Below the pieces are notes generated by a model. It was not told where the DNA came from, made no database searches, and saw only the letters and a list, made by a program, of their open reading frames with translations. A stretch of DNA of 46,597 nt, taken from assembly GCF_003605635.1 (NCBI RefSeq), contig NZ_QMDW01000019.1, forward strand, positions 1 to 46,597, written 5' to 3'. Shown one piece after another: positions 15,796-23,913 of this stretch. Numbering within the stretch: position 1 is the first letter of the stretch; every line of letters starts with the position of its first letter. Source of the DNA: Halonotius pteroides. Lineage in GTDB: Archaea; Halobacteriota; Halobacteria; Halobacteriales; Haloferacaceae. Made by a program: the position numbers and the translations under genes.

Positions 15796-17583
15796 ATGAG
15801 CGAAACAGCCAAATCACACCCCGACGCCGACGAGGAATCGACAACTGAGAAACCGCCCGCCGAAGCGGCAAGCGAGGCCGACGACAACGCCACGCCCGTC
15901 ACTGATGGCTCGACAGCTATCGTCCGCGCGCTCGAAAACGGCGGCGTGGAACATGCTTTCGGCGTTCAGGGCGGGGCGATCATGCCCGTCTACGACGCGC
16001 TGTGGGATTCCGATATCGAACACATCACCATGGCTCACGAGCAGGGCGCGGCCCACGCGGCTGACGCCTACGGCGTCGTCGCCAACGAGCCCGGCATCGC
16101 ACTGGCCACCTCGGGCCCCGGCGCGACCAACCTCGTTACCGGCATCGCCGACGCCAACATGGATTCGGACGCGATGGTCGCCCTCACCGGCCAAGTCCCC
16201 AGCGATATGGTCGGCTCCGACGCCTTCCAAGAGACCGACACCACCGGCGTCACGATGCCGATCACCAAGCACAACTGGTTTGCGGCCTCCGCCGACAGCA
16301 TCGGCGACACCGTCGGCGAGGCGTTCGCGCTCGCGGAGTCCGGCCGCCCTGGCCCGACGCTTGTCGACCTTCCGAAGGACGTGAGTTTCGAGGAAACCGA
16401 CGTTGAGCCGGGTGAGCCAGCGCTTCCTGCCGGCTCCGAACCGCCGACGACAGCCGATCAAGAGAGTGTTGCGGCGGCCGCCAGCACGATCGAGCGCGCA
16501 GAAAAACCGCTGTTGTTGCTCGGCGGCGGCGTCATCAAGGCCGAAGCCACCGACACCGCCCGCGAGTTCGCGCGCGAACACGGCATCCCTGTCGTGACGA
16601 CGATGCCGGGCATCGGAACCTACCCCGAGGACGACGAACTCTGTCTTTCGTGGGCTGGCATGCACGGAACCGGGTACGCCAACATGGCGATCACCCACAC
16701 CGACTGCCTGATCGGCGTCGGCACCCGCTTTGACGACCGGCTGACCGGCGGTATCGACACCTTCGCGCCGGAGGCTGAGGTCGTCCACATTGATATCGAC
16801 CCTGCCGAAATCAGCAAGAATATTCACGCTGATTATCCCTGTATCGGCGATGCGGGGACGGTGCTCGATCAACTCACCGAAGCGATGGATCGAGAGCCTG
16901 ACGCCCGCGAGTGGCGCGAGCAGTGTCAGACGTGGAAAGACGAGTATCCGATGGATTACTCGATCGACAAGGACGCCCCGCTGCGCCCGGAGTTCGTTGT
17001 CGAGGCCTTCGACGAGGCGACCGACGACAACACCATCGTCACCAGCGGTGTCGGCCAACATCAGATGTGGGCCTCTCAGTACTGGGAGTTCACCGAGCCG
17101 CGAACGTGGGTGTCCTCCCACGGTCTCGGCACGATGGGGTACGGGCTGCCCAGTGCGATCGGCGCACGGTTCGCCGCTGACGACGATCAAGGTGTGGTCT
17201 GTTTCGACGGCGACGGCTCCTTTTTGATGACGATCCAGGAGCTGTCGGTCGCGGTTCGGGAAAACCTCGATATCACGGTTGCCGTCCTCAACAACGAGTA
17301 CGTCGGGATGGTTCGACAGTGGCAGGACGCCTTCTTCGAGGGCCGCCACATGGCCTCCGAGTACAACTGGATGCCCGAATTCGACAAGCTCGCGGAGGCC
17401 TTCGGCGCGAAAGGCTGGCGCGTCAACGATTACGACGAAGTTGCCGACAGCGTCGAGGCCGCCCTCGAATACGACGGCCCCTCGGTCATCGACTTCCATA
17501 TCGACCCCGACGCCAACGTCTACCCGATGGTCGCAAGCGGCGCCCCAAATGGCAAATTCGCTCTCTCGGAGGAACAGCTATGA
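15796..17583 (+). CDS. ilvB: Acetolactate synthase, large (catalytic) subunit
   Basis: Joins two pyruvates to acetolactate for valine and leucine, or pyruvate with 2-oxobutyrate for isoleucine. It has 595 aa, including an acidic N-terminal extension of about 35 residues. The N-terminal TPP domain shows HAFGVQGGAIMPVYD and the active-site Glu in HEQGAAHAADAYG. The central domain follows LATSGPGATNLVTGIAD. The C-terminal TPP/Mg motif GDGSFLMTIQEL is near residue 471 with NNEYVGMV after it. The stop overlaps the ilvN ATG. A 200-bp leader precedes it. Confidence 0.96.
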   Translation: MSETAKSHPDADEESTTEKPPAEAASEADDNATPVTDGSTAIVRALENGGVEHAFGVQGGAIMPVYDALWDSDIEHITMAHEQGAAHAADAYGVVANEPGIALATSGPGATNLVTGIADANMDSDAMVALTGQVPSDMVGSDAFQETDTTGVTMPITKHNWFAASADSIGDTVGEAFALAESGRPGPTLVDLPKDVSFEETDVEPGEPALPAGSEPPTTADQESVAAAASTIERAEKPLLLLGGGVIKAEATDTAREFAREHGIPVVTTMPGIGTYPEDDELCLSWAGMHGTGYANMAITHTDCLIGVGTRFDDRLTGGIDTFAPEAEVVHIDIDPAEISKNIHADYPCIGDAGTVLDQLTEAMDREPDAREWREQCQTWKDEYPMDYSIDKDAPLRPEFVVEAFDEATDDNTIVTSGVGQHQMWASQYWEFTEPRTWVSSHGLGTMGYGLPSAIGARFAADDDQGVVCFDGDGSFLMTIQELSVAVRENLDITVAVLNNEYVGMVRQWQDAFFEGRHMASEYNWMPEFDKLAEAFGAKGWRVNDYDEVADSVEAALEYDGPSVIDFHIDPDANVYPMVASGAPNGKFALSEEQL

Positions 17584-18284
17584 GCGAGAACCAACAGGGC
17601 CTGCAAGGGCCACCGCCGGAGGAACGCCCACACCCGGATGGTCGGCGCAACAGCCAGGGGATTCGGATCGACCCCGAGGTCGAAGCCGAACCCGACACAC
17701 AGACCGCGATGATCTCCGCGCTGGTCGAACACGAGCCCGGTGTGTTGGCTCGCGTAGCGGGGCTGTTCTCGCGGCGGCAGTTCAACATCGAGAGCCTGAC
17801 GGTCGGCCCGACGACCGTCGAGGGCAACGCCAGACTCACTCTCATTGTCGAGGAACCCGAACCTGGTATCGATCAGGCAAAAAAGCAGCTCGCCAAGCTC
17901 AAGCCGGTCATCTCGGTCGGCGAGCTTGAGGGCCGGCCGGTTCGCTCGGAGCTCGTCCTGCTGAAGGTCAACGGCGACGACCCCGACAGGGTGCAAGCGG
18001 TCACCGAGATGTACGATGGCACAACGCTGGATGCCGGCCCGGAAACGATCACCGTCCAGCTGACCGGCGAATACAACGAGATCGAGGACGCCCTCGACGC
18101 CTACCGGCAGTTCGGCATTATCGAGATCGCTCGGACTGGCCCGACCGCACTCGCCCGCGGCAGTACACCCACAACGCCAGGCGAGAAGCCCGCTGCGGAG
18201 GCAACCGCCGTTGGCGTCGAAGCCGACGGCGGGGGCGACGCTGGTGGCGATTCGGCTGAAAGCCAAGCCGAAACCACCAACTAA
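17580..18284 (+). CDS. ilvN: Acetolactate synthase, small (regulatory) subunit
   Basis: Regulatory partner of IlvB with an ACT domain that binds valine for feedback control. It has 234 aa. The start ATG overlaps the ilvB stop (ATGA). The ACT domain is at residues about 40-115, with ISALVEHEPGVLARVAGLF and FNIESLTVG. A second domain follows (residues 120-185, VRSELVLLKVNGDD and QFGIIEIARTGPTALARG). The last 45 residues are an Ala/Gly/Glu-rich tail, typical of haloarchaeal extensions. Confidence 0.95.
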   Translation: MSENQQGLQGPPPEERPHPDGRRNSQGIRIDPEVEAEPDTQTAMISALVEHEPGVLARVAGLFSRRQFNIESLTVGPTTVEGNARLTLIVEEPEPGIDQAKKQLAKLKPVISVGELEGRPVRSELVLLKVNGDDPDRVQAVTEMYDGTTLDAGPETITVQLTGEYNEIEDALDAYRQFGIIEIARTGPTALARGSTPTTPGEKPAAEATAVGVEADGGGDAGGDSAESQAETTN

Positions 18285-18308
18285 GGGGGGCGTCTTTCCG
18301 GAGATACA

Positions 18309-19313
18309 ATGGCAGACGAACTCGACGCCACGATCTACTACGACGACGACGCAGACACCGGCTATCTGGACGACGCCACGGTCGCGGTCATCGGCTACGG
18401 CAGCCAGGGCCACGCCCACGCCCAGAACCTCAACGACAGTGGGATCGACGTTGTCGTCGGTCTCCGCGAGGGCTCATCCTCGCGGGACGCCGCCAAGAGC
18501 GACGGGCTCAGTGTGGCAACGCCACCCGAGGCGGCCGCGCAGGCCGATGTTGTCTCGATTCTGGTTCCCGATACGATCCAGCCGACGGTCTACGACCAGA
18601 TCGAAAACGAACTCGACGCCGGCGACACGCTGCAGTTCGCCCATGGGTTCAACATCCACTACAACCAGATCCAGCCCAGCGACGATGTCGATGTGACGCT
18701 CGTTGCCCCGAAATCACCGGGCCACCTCGTCCGGCGGAACTACGAGGCCGACGAGGGGACGCCAGGCCTCGTCGCCGTCTATCAGGACGTGACGGGTGAC
18801 GCCAAAGACCAGGCACTGGCCTACGCGAAAGCCATTGGGTGTACGCGGGCGGGCACCATCGAAACGACGTTCCGCGAGGAGACCGAGACCGACCTGTTCG
18901 GCGAGCAGGCCGTTCTCTGTGGCGGCGTCACCAGCCTCGTCAAACAGGGGTATGAGACGCTTGTCGAGGCGGGCTACAGCGAGGAGATGGCCTACTTCGA
19001 GTGTATGAACGAGCTGAAACTGATTGTCGACCTCATGTACGAGGGCGGCCTCGGCGAGATGTGGCACTCGGTGTCAGATACCGCCGAGTACGGCGGGCTG
19101 ACCCGCGGCGACCGCGTCGTCGACGACCACGCCCGCGAGCAGATGGAGGCAGTTCTCGAAGAGGTACAGGACGGCACCTTCGCCCGGCAGTGGATCACCG
19201 AGAATCAGGCGGGCCGACCGAACTACGACCAGATAAAAACCGCCGAGGAGAACCACGAGATCGAGGCTATCGGCGAGGAACTGCGCGGCCTCTTCTCGTG
19301 GGCCGACGAGTAA
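18309..19313 (+). CDS. ilvC: Ketol-acid reductoisomerase
   Basis: Moves the alkyl group and reduces acetolactate with NAD(P)H and Mg, the second step of the valine branch. It is a class I enzyme of 334 aa. The dinucleotide-binding motif is [13 protein letters not shown] near residue 30. [22 protein letters not shown] is in the core. The metal and active-site helix reads [15 protein letters not shown] and [21 protein letters not shown] lies a few bases before the ATG. It follows ilvN after 24 bp. Confidence 0.97.
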   Translation: MADELDATIYYDDDADTGYLDDATVAVIGYGSQGHAHAQNLNDSGIDVVVGLREGSSSRDAAKSDGLSVATPPEAAAQADVVSILVPDTIQPTVYDQIENELDAGDTLQFAHGFNIHYNQIQPSDDVDVTLVAPKSPGHLVRRNYEADEGTPGLVAVYQDVTGDAKDQALAYAKAIGCTRAGTIETTFREETETDLFGEQAVLCGGVTSLVKQGYETLVEAGYSEEMAYFECMNELKLIVDLMYEGGLGEMWHSVSDTAEYGGLTRGDRVVDDHAREQMEAVLEEVQDGTFARQWITENQAGRPNYDQIKTAEENHEIEAIGEELRGLFSWADE

Positions 19314-19345
19314 ATACGGTTGCGGATACACGAGCCACTATACGA

Positions 19346-19384
19346 ATGGAACACGATATCGACACTAACGGAGCGATCACATGA
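19346..19384 (+). CDS. 12-codon ORF overlapping the leuC start
   Basis: The ORF MEHDIDTNGAIT ends with ACATGA, and its stop overlaps the leuC ATG. A ribosome finishing it would be placed on the leuC start. It is too short to judge by composition; it may be a coupling ORF or chance. It does not contain a run of branched-chain codons. Confidence 0.25.
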   Translation: MEHDIDTNGAIT

Positions 19385-20841
19385 GCAACGGAACGCTGTA
19401 CGACAAGGTATGGGAGAAACACAAGGTAGCCGAGCTGCCGAGCGGACAGGATCAGCTGTTCATCGGCCTGCATCTCGTCCACGAGGTGACGAGCCCGCAG
19501 GCATTCGGCATGCTCCGGGAGCGCGATCTCGATGTCGCCTACCCGAATCAGACCTTCGCAACAACCGATCACATCGCGCCCACCGAGGCCGAAAAGCGGG
19601 AGCGACCGCTGACCGACGAGCAAAGCGAGGAGATGCTGTCGGCGCTGGAGCGCAACACCAGCGAGAACGGCATCACGTTCTTTGGCTTCGAGTCCGGCAA
19701 ACAGGGCATCACCCACGTGGTCGCCCCCGAACTCGGCCTCTCGCAGCCGGGGATGACCGTCGCCTGCGGTGACAGCCACACGGCGACTCACGGCGCCTTC
19801 GGCTCTATCGGCGTCGGGATCGGCACCAGCCAGATCCGCGACGTGCTGGCAACTGGCTGTATCGCCGCCGACAAACAGAACGTTCGCCGGATCAACGTTG
19901 AGGGCGAACTCGGCGAGGGCGTCTACGCCAAGGACATCATTCTGAAAATTATTCAGGATCTCGGCGTCGACGGCGGCGTCGGCCACGTCTACGAGTACAG
20001 CGGGCCGGCCATCGAAGCCCTCGATATGGAGGGCCGGCTGGCGGTCTGTAACATGTCGATCGAGGGCGGCGCTCGCGCGGGCTACATCAACCCCGACGAA
20101 ACCACCTACGAGTACCTGCAGGGACGGGAGTACGTCCCCGAAGGCGAGGCCTTCGAGGAGCGCAAGGAGTACTGGGAGTCGGTCAAATCCGACGACGACG
20201 CCGAATACGACGATGTTGTCACCGTCGATGCCGACGACATCGACCCGCTGCTCACATGGGGGATCAACCCCGGACAGGTCATCGAGATCACCGACAGCGT
20301 CCCACACCCCGAGGACTTCGAGGCCCGAACGGATCGGGAGGCCGCCGAGCAGGCCCTCGATCACATGGATATCGAGCCCGGCCAGTCGATGCTGGGCTAC
20401 GATGTCGACGTGGCGTTCCTCGGCACCTGTACGAACGGCCGCGTCACTGACTTTGCGGAGGCTGCGAAGATTCTGGAGGGCCACACCGTCGACGACGACG
20501 TGCGCGCACTCGCTGTCCCCGGCTCCGAGACCGTCCGCGAGGAGTGTGAGGCCCGCGGCATCGACGAGACGTTCATCAACGCCGGCTTCCAGTGGCGCAG
20601 GGCCGGCTGTTCGATGTGTCTGGCGATGAACGACGATTCCCTTGAGGGCGACGAGGTCTGTGCCTCCTCGTCGAACCGGAACTTCATCGGCCGCCAGGGC
20701 AGCAAAGAGGGTCGCACCGTGCTGATGAGTCCCGCGATGGTCGCCGCGGCGGCCGTCGAGGGCGAGGTCGCCGACGCACGCGAGTTCCTGAGCGACGATC
20801 CGGCTGGCGGTGCCAGCGGCGTCGAGGAGGCGGCTGACTGA
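19381..20841 (+). CDS. leuC: 3-isopropylmalate dehydratase, large subunit
   Basis: Aconitase-family subunit that, with LeuD, isomerises 2- to 3-isopropylmalate by way of a 4Fe-4S cluster. It has 486 aa. VACGDSHTATHGAFGSIGVGIG near residue 130 gives one substrate and cluster region. The cluster cysteines are in FLGTCTNGRVTDF near residue 347 and AGCSMCLAMN near residue 410. NRNFIGRQGSKEGRTVLMSP is also diagnostic. The last base of its stop is the first base of the leuD ATG. Confidence 0.96.
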   Translation: MSNGTLYDKVWEKHKVAELPSGQDQLFIGLHLVHEVTSPQAFGMLRERDLDVAYPNQTFATTDHIAPTEAEKRERPLTDEQSEEMLSALERNTSENGITFFGFESGKQGITHVVAPELGLSQPGMTVACGDSHTATHGAFGSIGVGIGTSQIRDVLATGCIAADKQNVRRINVEGELGEGVYAKDIILKIIQDLGVDGGVGHVYEYSGPAIEALDMEGRLAVCNMSIEGGARAGYINPDETTYEYLQGREYVPEGEAFEERKEYWESVKSDDDAEYDDVVTVDADDIDPLLTWGINPGQVIEITDSVPHPEDFEARTDREAAEQALDHMDIEPGQSMLGYDVDVAFLGTCTNGRVTDFAEAAKILEGHTVDDDVRALAVPGSETVREECEARGIDETFINAGFQWRRAGCSMCLAMNDDSLEGDEVCASSSNRNFIGRQGSKEGRTVLMSPAMVAAAAVEGEVADAREFLSDDPAGGASGVEEAAD

Positions 20842-21443
20842 TGTCGGGCGAAAACCACATCACGGAAGTCGGCGGCACCGGCGTCCCGATTCCCGGTGAC
20901 GATATCGACACCGACCAGATCCTGCCGGCGCGGTTTATGAAGGAGGTCACCTTCGACAACATGGCCGACTACCTCTTCTATGACGCCCGGCGGGACGACG
21001 GCGAGTTCAACGACCACCCGCTTAACCGATTCGATGGCGCGTCGATCGCGGTCATCAACTCCAATTTCGGCTGTGGCTCCTCCCGGGAGCACGCCCCGCA
21101 GGCGATGATGCGCTGGGGCGTCGACGGCATCGTCGGCGAGTCCTACGCCGAGATCTTCCGCGACAACTGCAAATCGCTGGGGATTCCGGCGGTCACGACC
21201 GACCACGAGACGGTCGTCGAACTGCAGGAATGGATTGAGGACAACCCTGACGGCGAGATCGACATCGATGTCGAAAACGAGGAAGTTAGCTACGGCGACA
21301 CCACCATCGACGTCGAGATCGACGACGCGATGAAGGAAGCCCTCGTTGAGGGCATCTGGGATACGACCGCGCTGATGTACTCGAATCGAAGCAAGGTCGA
21401 GGAAACGACGGCCGATCTGCCGTACGTCGAAGGCGACGACTAA
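20841..21443 (+). CDS. leuD: 3-isopropylmalate dehydratase, small subunit
   Basis: Swivel-domain partner of LeuC, 200 aa. GDDIDTDQILPARFMKEVTF near the N-terminus and FGCGSSREHAPQAMMRWG near residue 75 form the substrate-binding part. YAEIFRDNCKSLGIP is typical. It overlaps leuC by one base. The leu run then stops: the next three genes lie on the other strand and leuB resumes 1.3 kb later. Confidence 0.96.
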   Translation: MSGENHITEVGGTGVPIPGDDIDTDQILPARFMKEVTFDNMADYLFYDARRDDGEFNDHPLNRFDGASIAVINSNFGCGSSREHAPQAMMRWGVDGIVGESYAEIFRDNCKSLGIPAVTTDHETVVELQEWIEDNPDGEIDIDVENEEVSYGDTTIDVEIDDAMKEALVEGIWDTTALMYSNRSKVEETTADLPYVEGDD

Positions 21444-21467
21444 GCCGATAGCAGATTCCTATTTTAC

Positions 21468-21962
21468 TCAGCCAGTGTCCGCTTCACGGAGGACTTTCGA
21501 GTAGAGCCGATCCGAGATCCAGAACCCTGCGTCACGAAGTGCGTCGAGTTCCGTTTGTAACGCAACATTGCCATTGTTGGCTCCGCGTAGCAAAATCCCG
21601 ATGACACCAGTTACAGTGAGGTCGTGTCTTCGAGCAACACGACGGCCATCACTCTCGTCGATGAGGACGAGATCAGCATCCTGGTTGATAGCGTGACAGA
21701 TTGCGGCTGTTTCACCGCTATCCAACTCGTGACCGATTTCAGTGAACAGTTCCGATTCTTCGACTTCCACGATTGAGAGAAAGTCCTTGTCACGTAACGC
21801 GACCAGCGCGTCCACACCTGCGTCTCCCTCGGTGAGCTCTGTCCAGACGTGGGTCGGAGCGGTAATACTGGAAAACTGTGCTTCGAGAAGGTCAAGCCGG
21901 TCGATCAAGGCGAGATTGAGGAGTGGAGAAGTATCCGAAACGACGAGTTCGTCATTCGGCAT
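21468..21962 (-). CDS. PIN-domain toxin-like protein (DUF3368 type)
   Basis: A putative ribonuclease of the VapC-like PIN group, 164 aa. The first acidic residue is in VVSDTSPLLNLALIDRLDLL near residue 9; a middle Glu is in LDSGETAAICHA; LVLIDESDGRRVARRHDL near residue 98 carries the third site. GVIGILLRG follows as in DUF3368 proteins. Its start overlaps the end of the UPF0175 gene by 11 bases, forming a two-gene unit. Codons are less GC-biased than in the leu genes, which suggests transfer. Confidence 0.85.
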   Translation of the reverse strand: MPNDELVVSDTSPLLNLALIDRLDLLEAQFSSITAPTHVWTELTEGDAGVDALVALRDKDFLSIVEVEESELFTEIGHELDSGETAAICHAINQDADLVLIDESDGRRVARRHDLTVTGVIGILLRGANNGNVALQTELDALRDAGFWISDRLYSKVLREADTG

Positions 21963-22197
21963 AATCGAGGTCTTCGGCTAACTCGGCGTCGCCGTAGTGT
22001 CGTAGTATCTCTCGCTCGCCGAGGAGGTCGTGAAACTCGCGTTTCGACAAGCCTGCCAAAGAGCGAGCCTTCCCGAACGAGAGGATGTCGCGGGCGTACA
22101 GGGAAACGGCAAGCTCCTCTTTCAACGCGTCCGACCGCTCTCCCTCGGGGAGCTGTAACGCCTCGTATACTTCGTCGTCGATTTCGATGGTAGCCAT
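21952..22197 (-). CDS. UPF0175-family antitoxin-like protein
   Basis: A small protein of 81 aa. It opens with a beta-strand MATIEIDDEVYEAL and then LPEGERSDALKEELAVSLY, DILSFGKARSLAGLSKREFHDLLGER and a C-terminal acidic tail. This is the UPF0175 pattern, a family often coded before a PIN-domain toxin. It probably binds DNA and neutralises the partner. It precedes and overlaps the PIN gene. Confidence 0.85.
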   Translation of the reverse strand: MATIEIDDEVYEALQLPEGERSDALKEELAVSLYARDILSFGKARSLAGLSKREFHDLLGEREILRHYGDAELAEDLDYAE

Positions 22198-22242
22198 TGG
22201 TGACTATGTGGGACACTTTCGTATTGAGTGTTTGGCAGCGAC

Positions 22243-22650
22243 CTACGCCCCGTCAGCCCCGGAATCAGTGTACCAGTAGGCCCACAGAATCAATACGCCC
22301 TGCAGCGGCAGCCGTCCCCAGCGAATCAGCGGTGAGGGGTCGCCCCCGCTGATTCCATCGACAGCGACCATCGACGTCGCCATATAGATGTTCGCCGGAA
22401 AGATCGCGATTAACACAGCGATCGTCGCCCACGCCGCGTAGCGTCGCGTCCGTGGAATCAACACCCCGACACCGACGGCGATTTCGGCGACGCCGGAGAG
22501 ATAGACCAACACCAGCGGCGCGGGCAGAAACGGCGGGATAATCTGGGCGTACAAATCCGGGACGACAAAATGCAGGACGCCCGCGACGACATAGAGCGGC
22601 CCCATCACGTAGAGCAGCGGGCGTTTGAACCGCGCCAAGCGATCTCGCAT
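22243..22650 (-). CDS. DoxX/MauE-like membrane protein
   Basis: A protein of 135 aa with four hydrophobic helices. It begins LLYVMGPLYVVAGVLHFV, which includes the conserved AGxxHF of DoxX-like proteins, and continues LVYLSGVAEIAVGVGVLIPRTRR, AAWATIAVLIAIFPANIYM and a final GVLILWAYWYTD. The role is unknown; relatives are linked to thiosulfate or quinone metabolism. It lies between the toxin pair and leuB, opposite in direction to the leu genes. Confidence 0.85.
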   Translation of the reverse strand: MRDRLARFKRPLLYVMGPLYVVAGVLHFVVPDLYAQIIPPFLPAPLVLVYLSGVAEIAVGVGVLIPRTRRYAAWATIAVLIAIFPANIYMATSMVAVDGISGGDPSPLIRWGRLPLQGVLILWAYWYTDSGADGA

Positions 22651-22767
22651 TGCCTCTTGCTATGGCAACCGCATGGAAGCGGTTTGGGGTTGCTCCGTTC
22701 GACGACGTAGATCGCCACTACCTCCACACATCGACATGCTCTTTTCAGTGCTGGCAAGAAAACGCGT

Positions 22768-23739
22768 ATGAGTCACCAGATCGCCGTCATCGAAGGCGAC
22801 GGCATCGGACAGGAAGTAATCCCAGCCGCCGTCGAGGTGCTCGAATCGCTCGATCTCGGTCTCGAATTCGTCGCAGGCGACGCTGGCGACGCCGTCGAAG
22901 CCGAAACCGGTGAGGCACTCCCACAGGAGACCTACGACCTCGCGGCCGAATCCGACGCCACGTTGTTTGGCGCGGCCGGTGAGACCGCCGCCGACGTGAT
23001 CCTCCCGCTGCGCGAGGCCGTCGATTCGTTCGTCAACATCCGCCCCGCGAGGGCGTACCCCGGCGTCGATGCCGTCCGCCCCGAAACCGACCTCGTCTTT
23101 CTTCGCGAGAATACCGAAGGCGTCTACTCGGGTCACGAGGACGATCTCTCCGACGACATGTCGACGCTGACCCGCGTCGTCACGACCGCAGCCTCCGAGA
23201 AGCTCGCCGAGTTCGCCTGCGAGTACGTCGACGGCGAGGGCTTCAGCGTTGTCCACAAGGCCAACGTGATGCGGAAGACCGACGGCCGGTTCCGCGATGC
23301 GGTCGTCCGCGTTGCCGACGAGCACGGCGTCGACACTGACGAGGTCCTGATGGACGCGTTTGCGACGCGGGTCTGTCTCGATCCCACGCAGTTCGACACC
23401 ATCGTCTGTCCGAACCTCGCGGGCGACGTGCTCTCGGATCTCGCGGCCGGCCTCGTCGGTGGGCTTGGACTCCTGCCCTCGGCGAACATCGGCGACGACA
23501 ACGCCCTCTTCGAGCCGGTGCACGGCACCGCACCCGATATCGCCGGCGAGGGCGTCGCCAACCCGCTGGCGACGGTGCTCTCAGCGGCGATGCTGCTGGA
23601 TCATCTCAGCTACAGCGAGGAATCCGAGCGCGTCGAGACTGCCGTCGAGACCGTGCTGGCCGAGGGGCCGCGGACAGCCGATCTCGGCGGCGATGCCAAC
23701 ACAGAGGCCGTAACGCAGGCGGTCATCAACGAGCTGTAA
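22768..23739 (+). CDS. leuB: 3-isopropylmalate dehydrogenase
   Basis: Oxidises and decarboxylates 3-isopropylmalate with NAD, the third leucine-specific step. It has 323 aa, the short archaeal form of the isocitrate/isopropylmalate dehydrogenase family. Motifs are [16 protein letters not shown] at the N-terminus, [13 protein letters not shown] near residue 111, [13 protein letters not shown] near residue 163, and the metal/substrate region [19 protein letters not shown] near residue 213. Context favours leucine synthesis over homoisocitrate. The ATG has its own AT-richer upstream stretch, so it probably has a separate promoter. Confidence 0.93.
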   Translation: MSHQIAVIEGDGIGQEVIPAAVEVLESLDLGLEFVAGDAGDAVEAETGEALPQETYDLAAESDATLFGAAGETAADVILPLREAVDSFVNIRPARAYPGVDAVRPETDLVFLRENTEGVYSGHEDDLSDDMSTLTRVVTTAASEKLAEFACEYVDGEGFSVVHKANVMRKTDGRFRDAVVRVADEHGVDTDEVLMDAFATRVCLDPTQFDTIVCPNLAGDVLSDLAAGLVGGLGLLPSANIGDDNALFEPVHGTAPDIAGEGVANPLATVLSAAMLLDHLSYSEESERVETAVETVLAEGPRTADLGGDANTEAVTQAVINEL

Positions 23740-23913
23740 CGCGGCGGGGACGGTAGCAGCCGGGCTGTTCACACAAACAGCTGCGTGAGTCTCCCAGAAC
23801 GTTTCAGCTTCTGGTCGCCCGGGGGGATTCATTTTCAGATCCGCCAGGTGGTTGGGATCCCCGCGATCAAAACCGTCATAGGAGCACAGAGTCCGTCACA
23901 CCGGGAGCACAGA

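Noticed and set aside
15437-15799. A 120-codon frame between leuA and ilvB
   Set aside because: The product is basic and Pro/Thr/Arg-rich, unlike genes here, and the region is better explained as a leader.
15814-17499. A 561-codon open frame antisense to ilvB
   Set aside because: It is a shadow of the GC-rich codon bias of ilvB; the product is Arg/His/Val-rich with no domain.
19267-20484. A 405-codon open frame antisense to leuC
   Set aside because: leuC carries all aconitase motifs; the antisense product has no family pattern.
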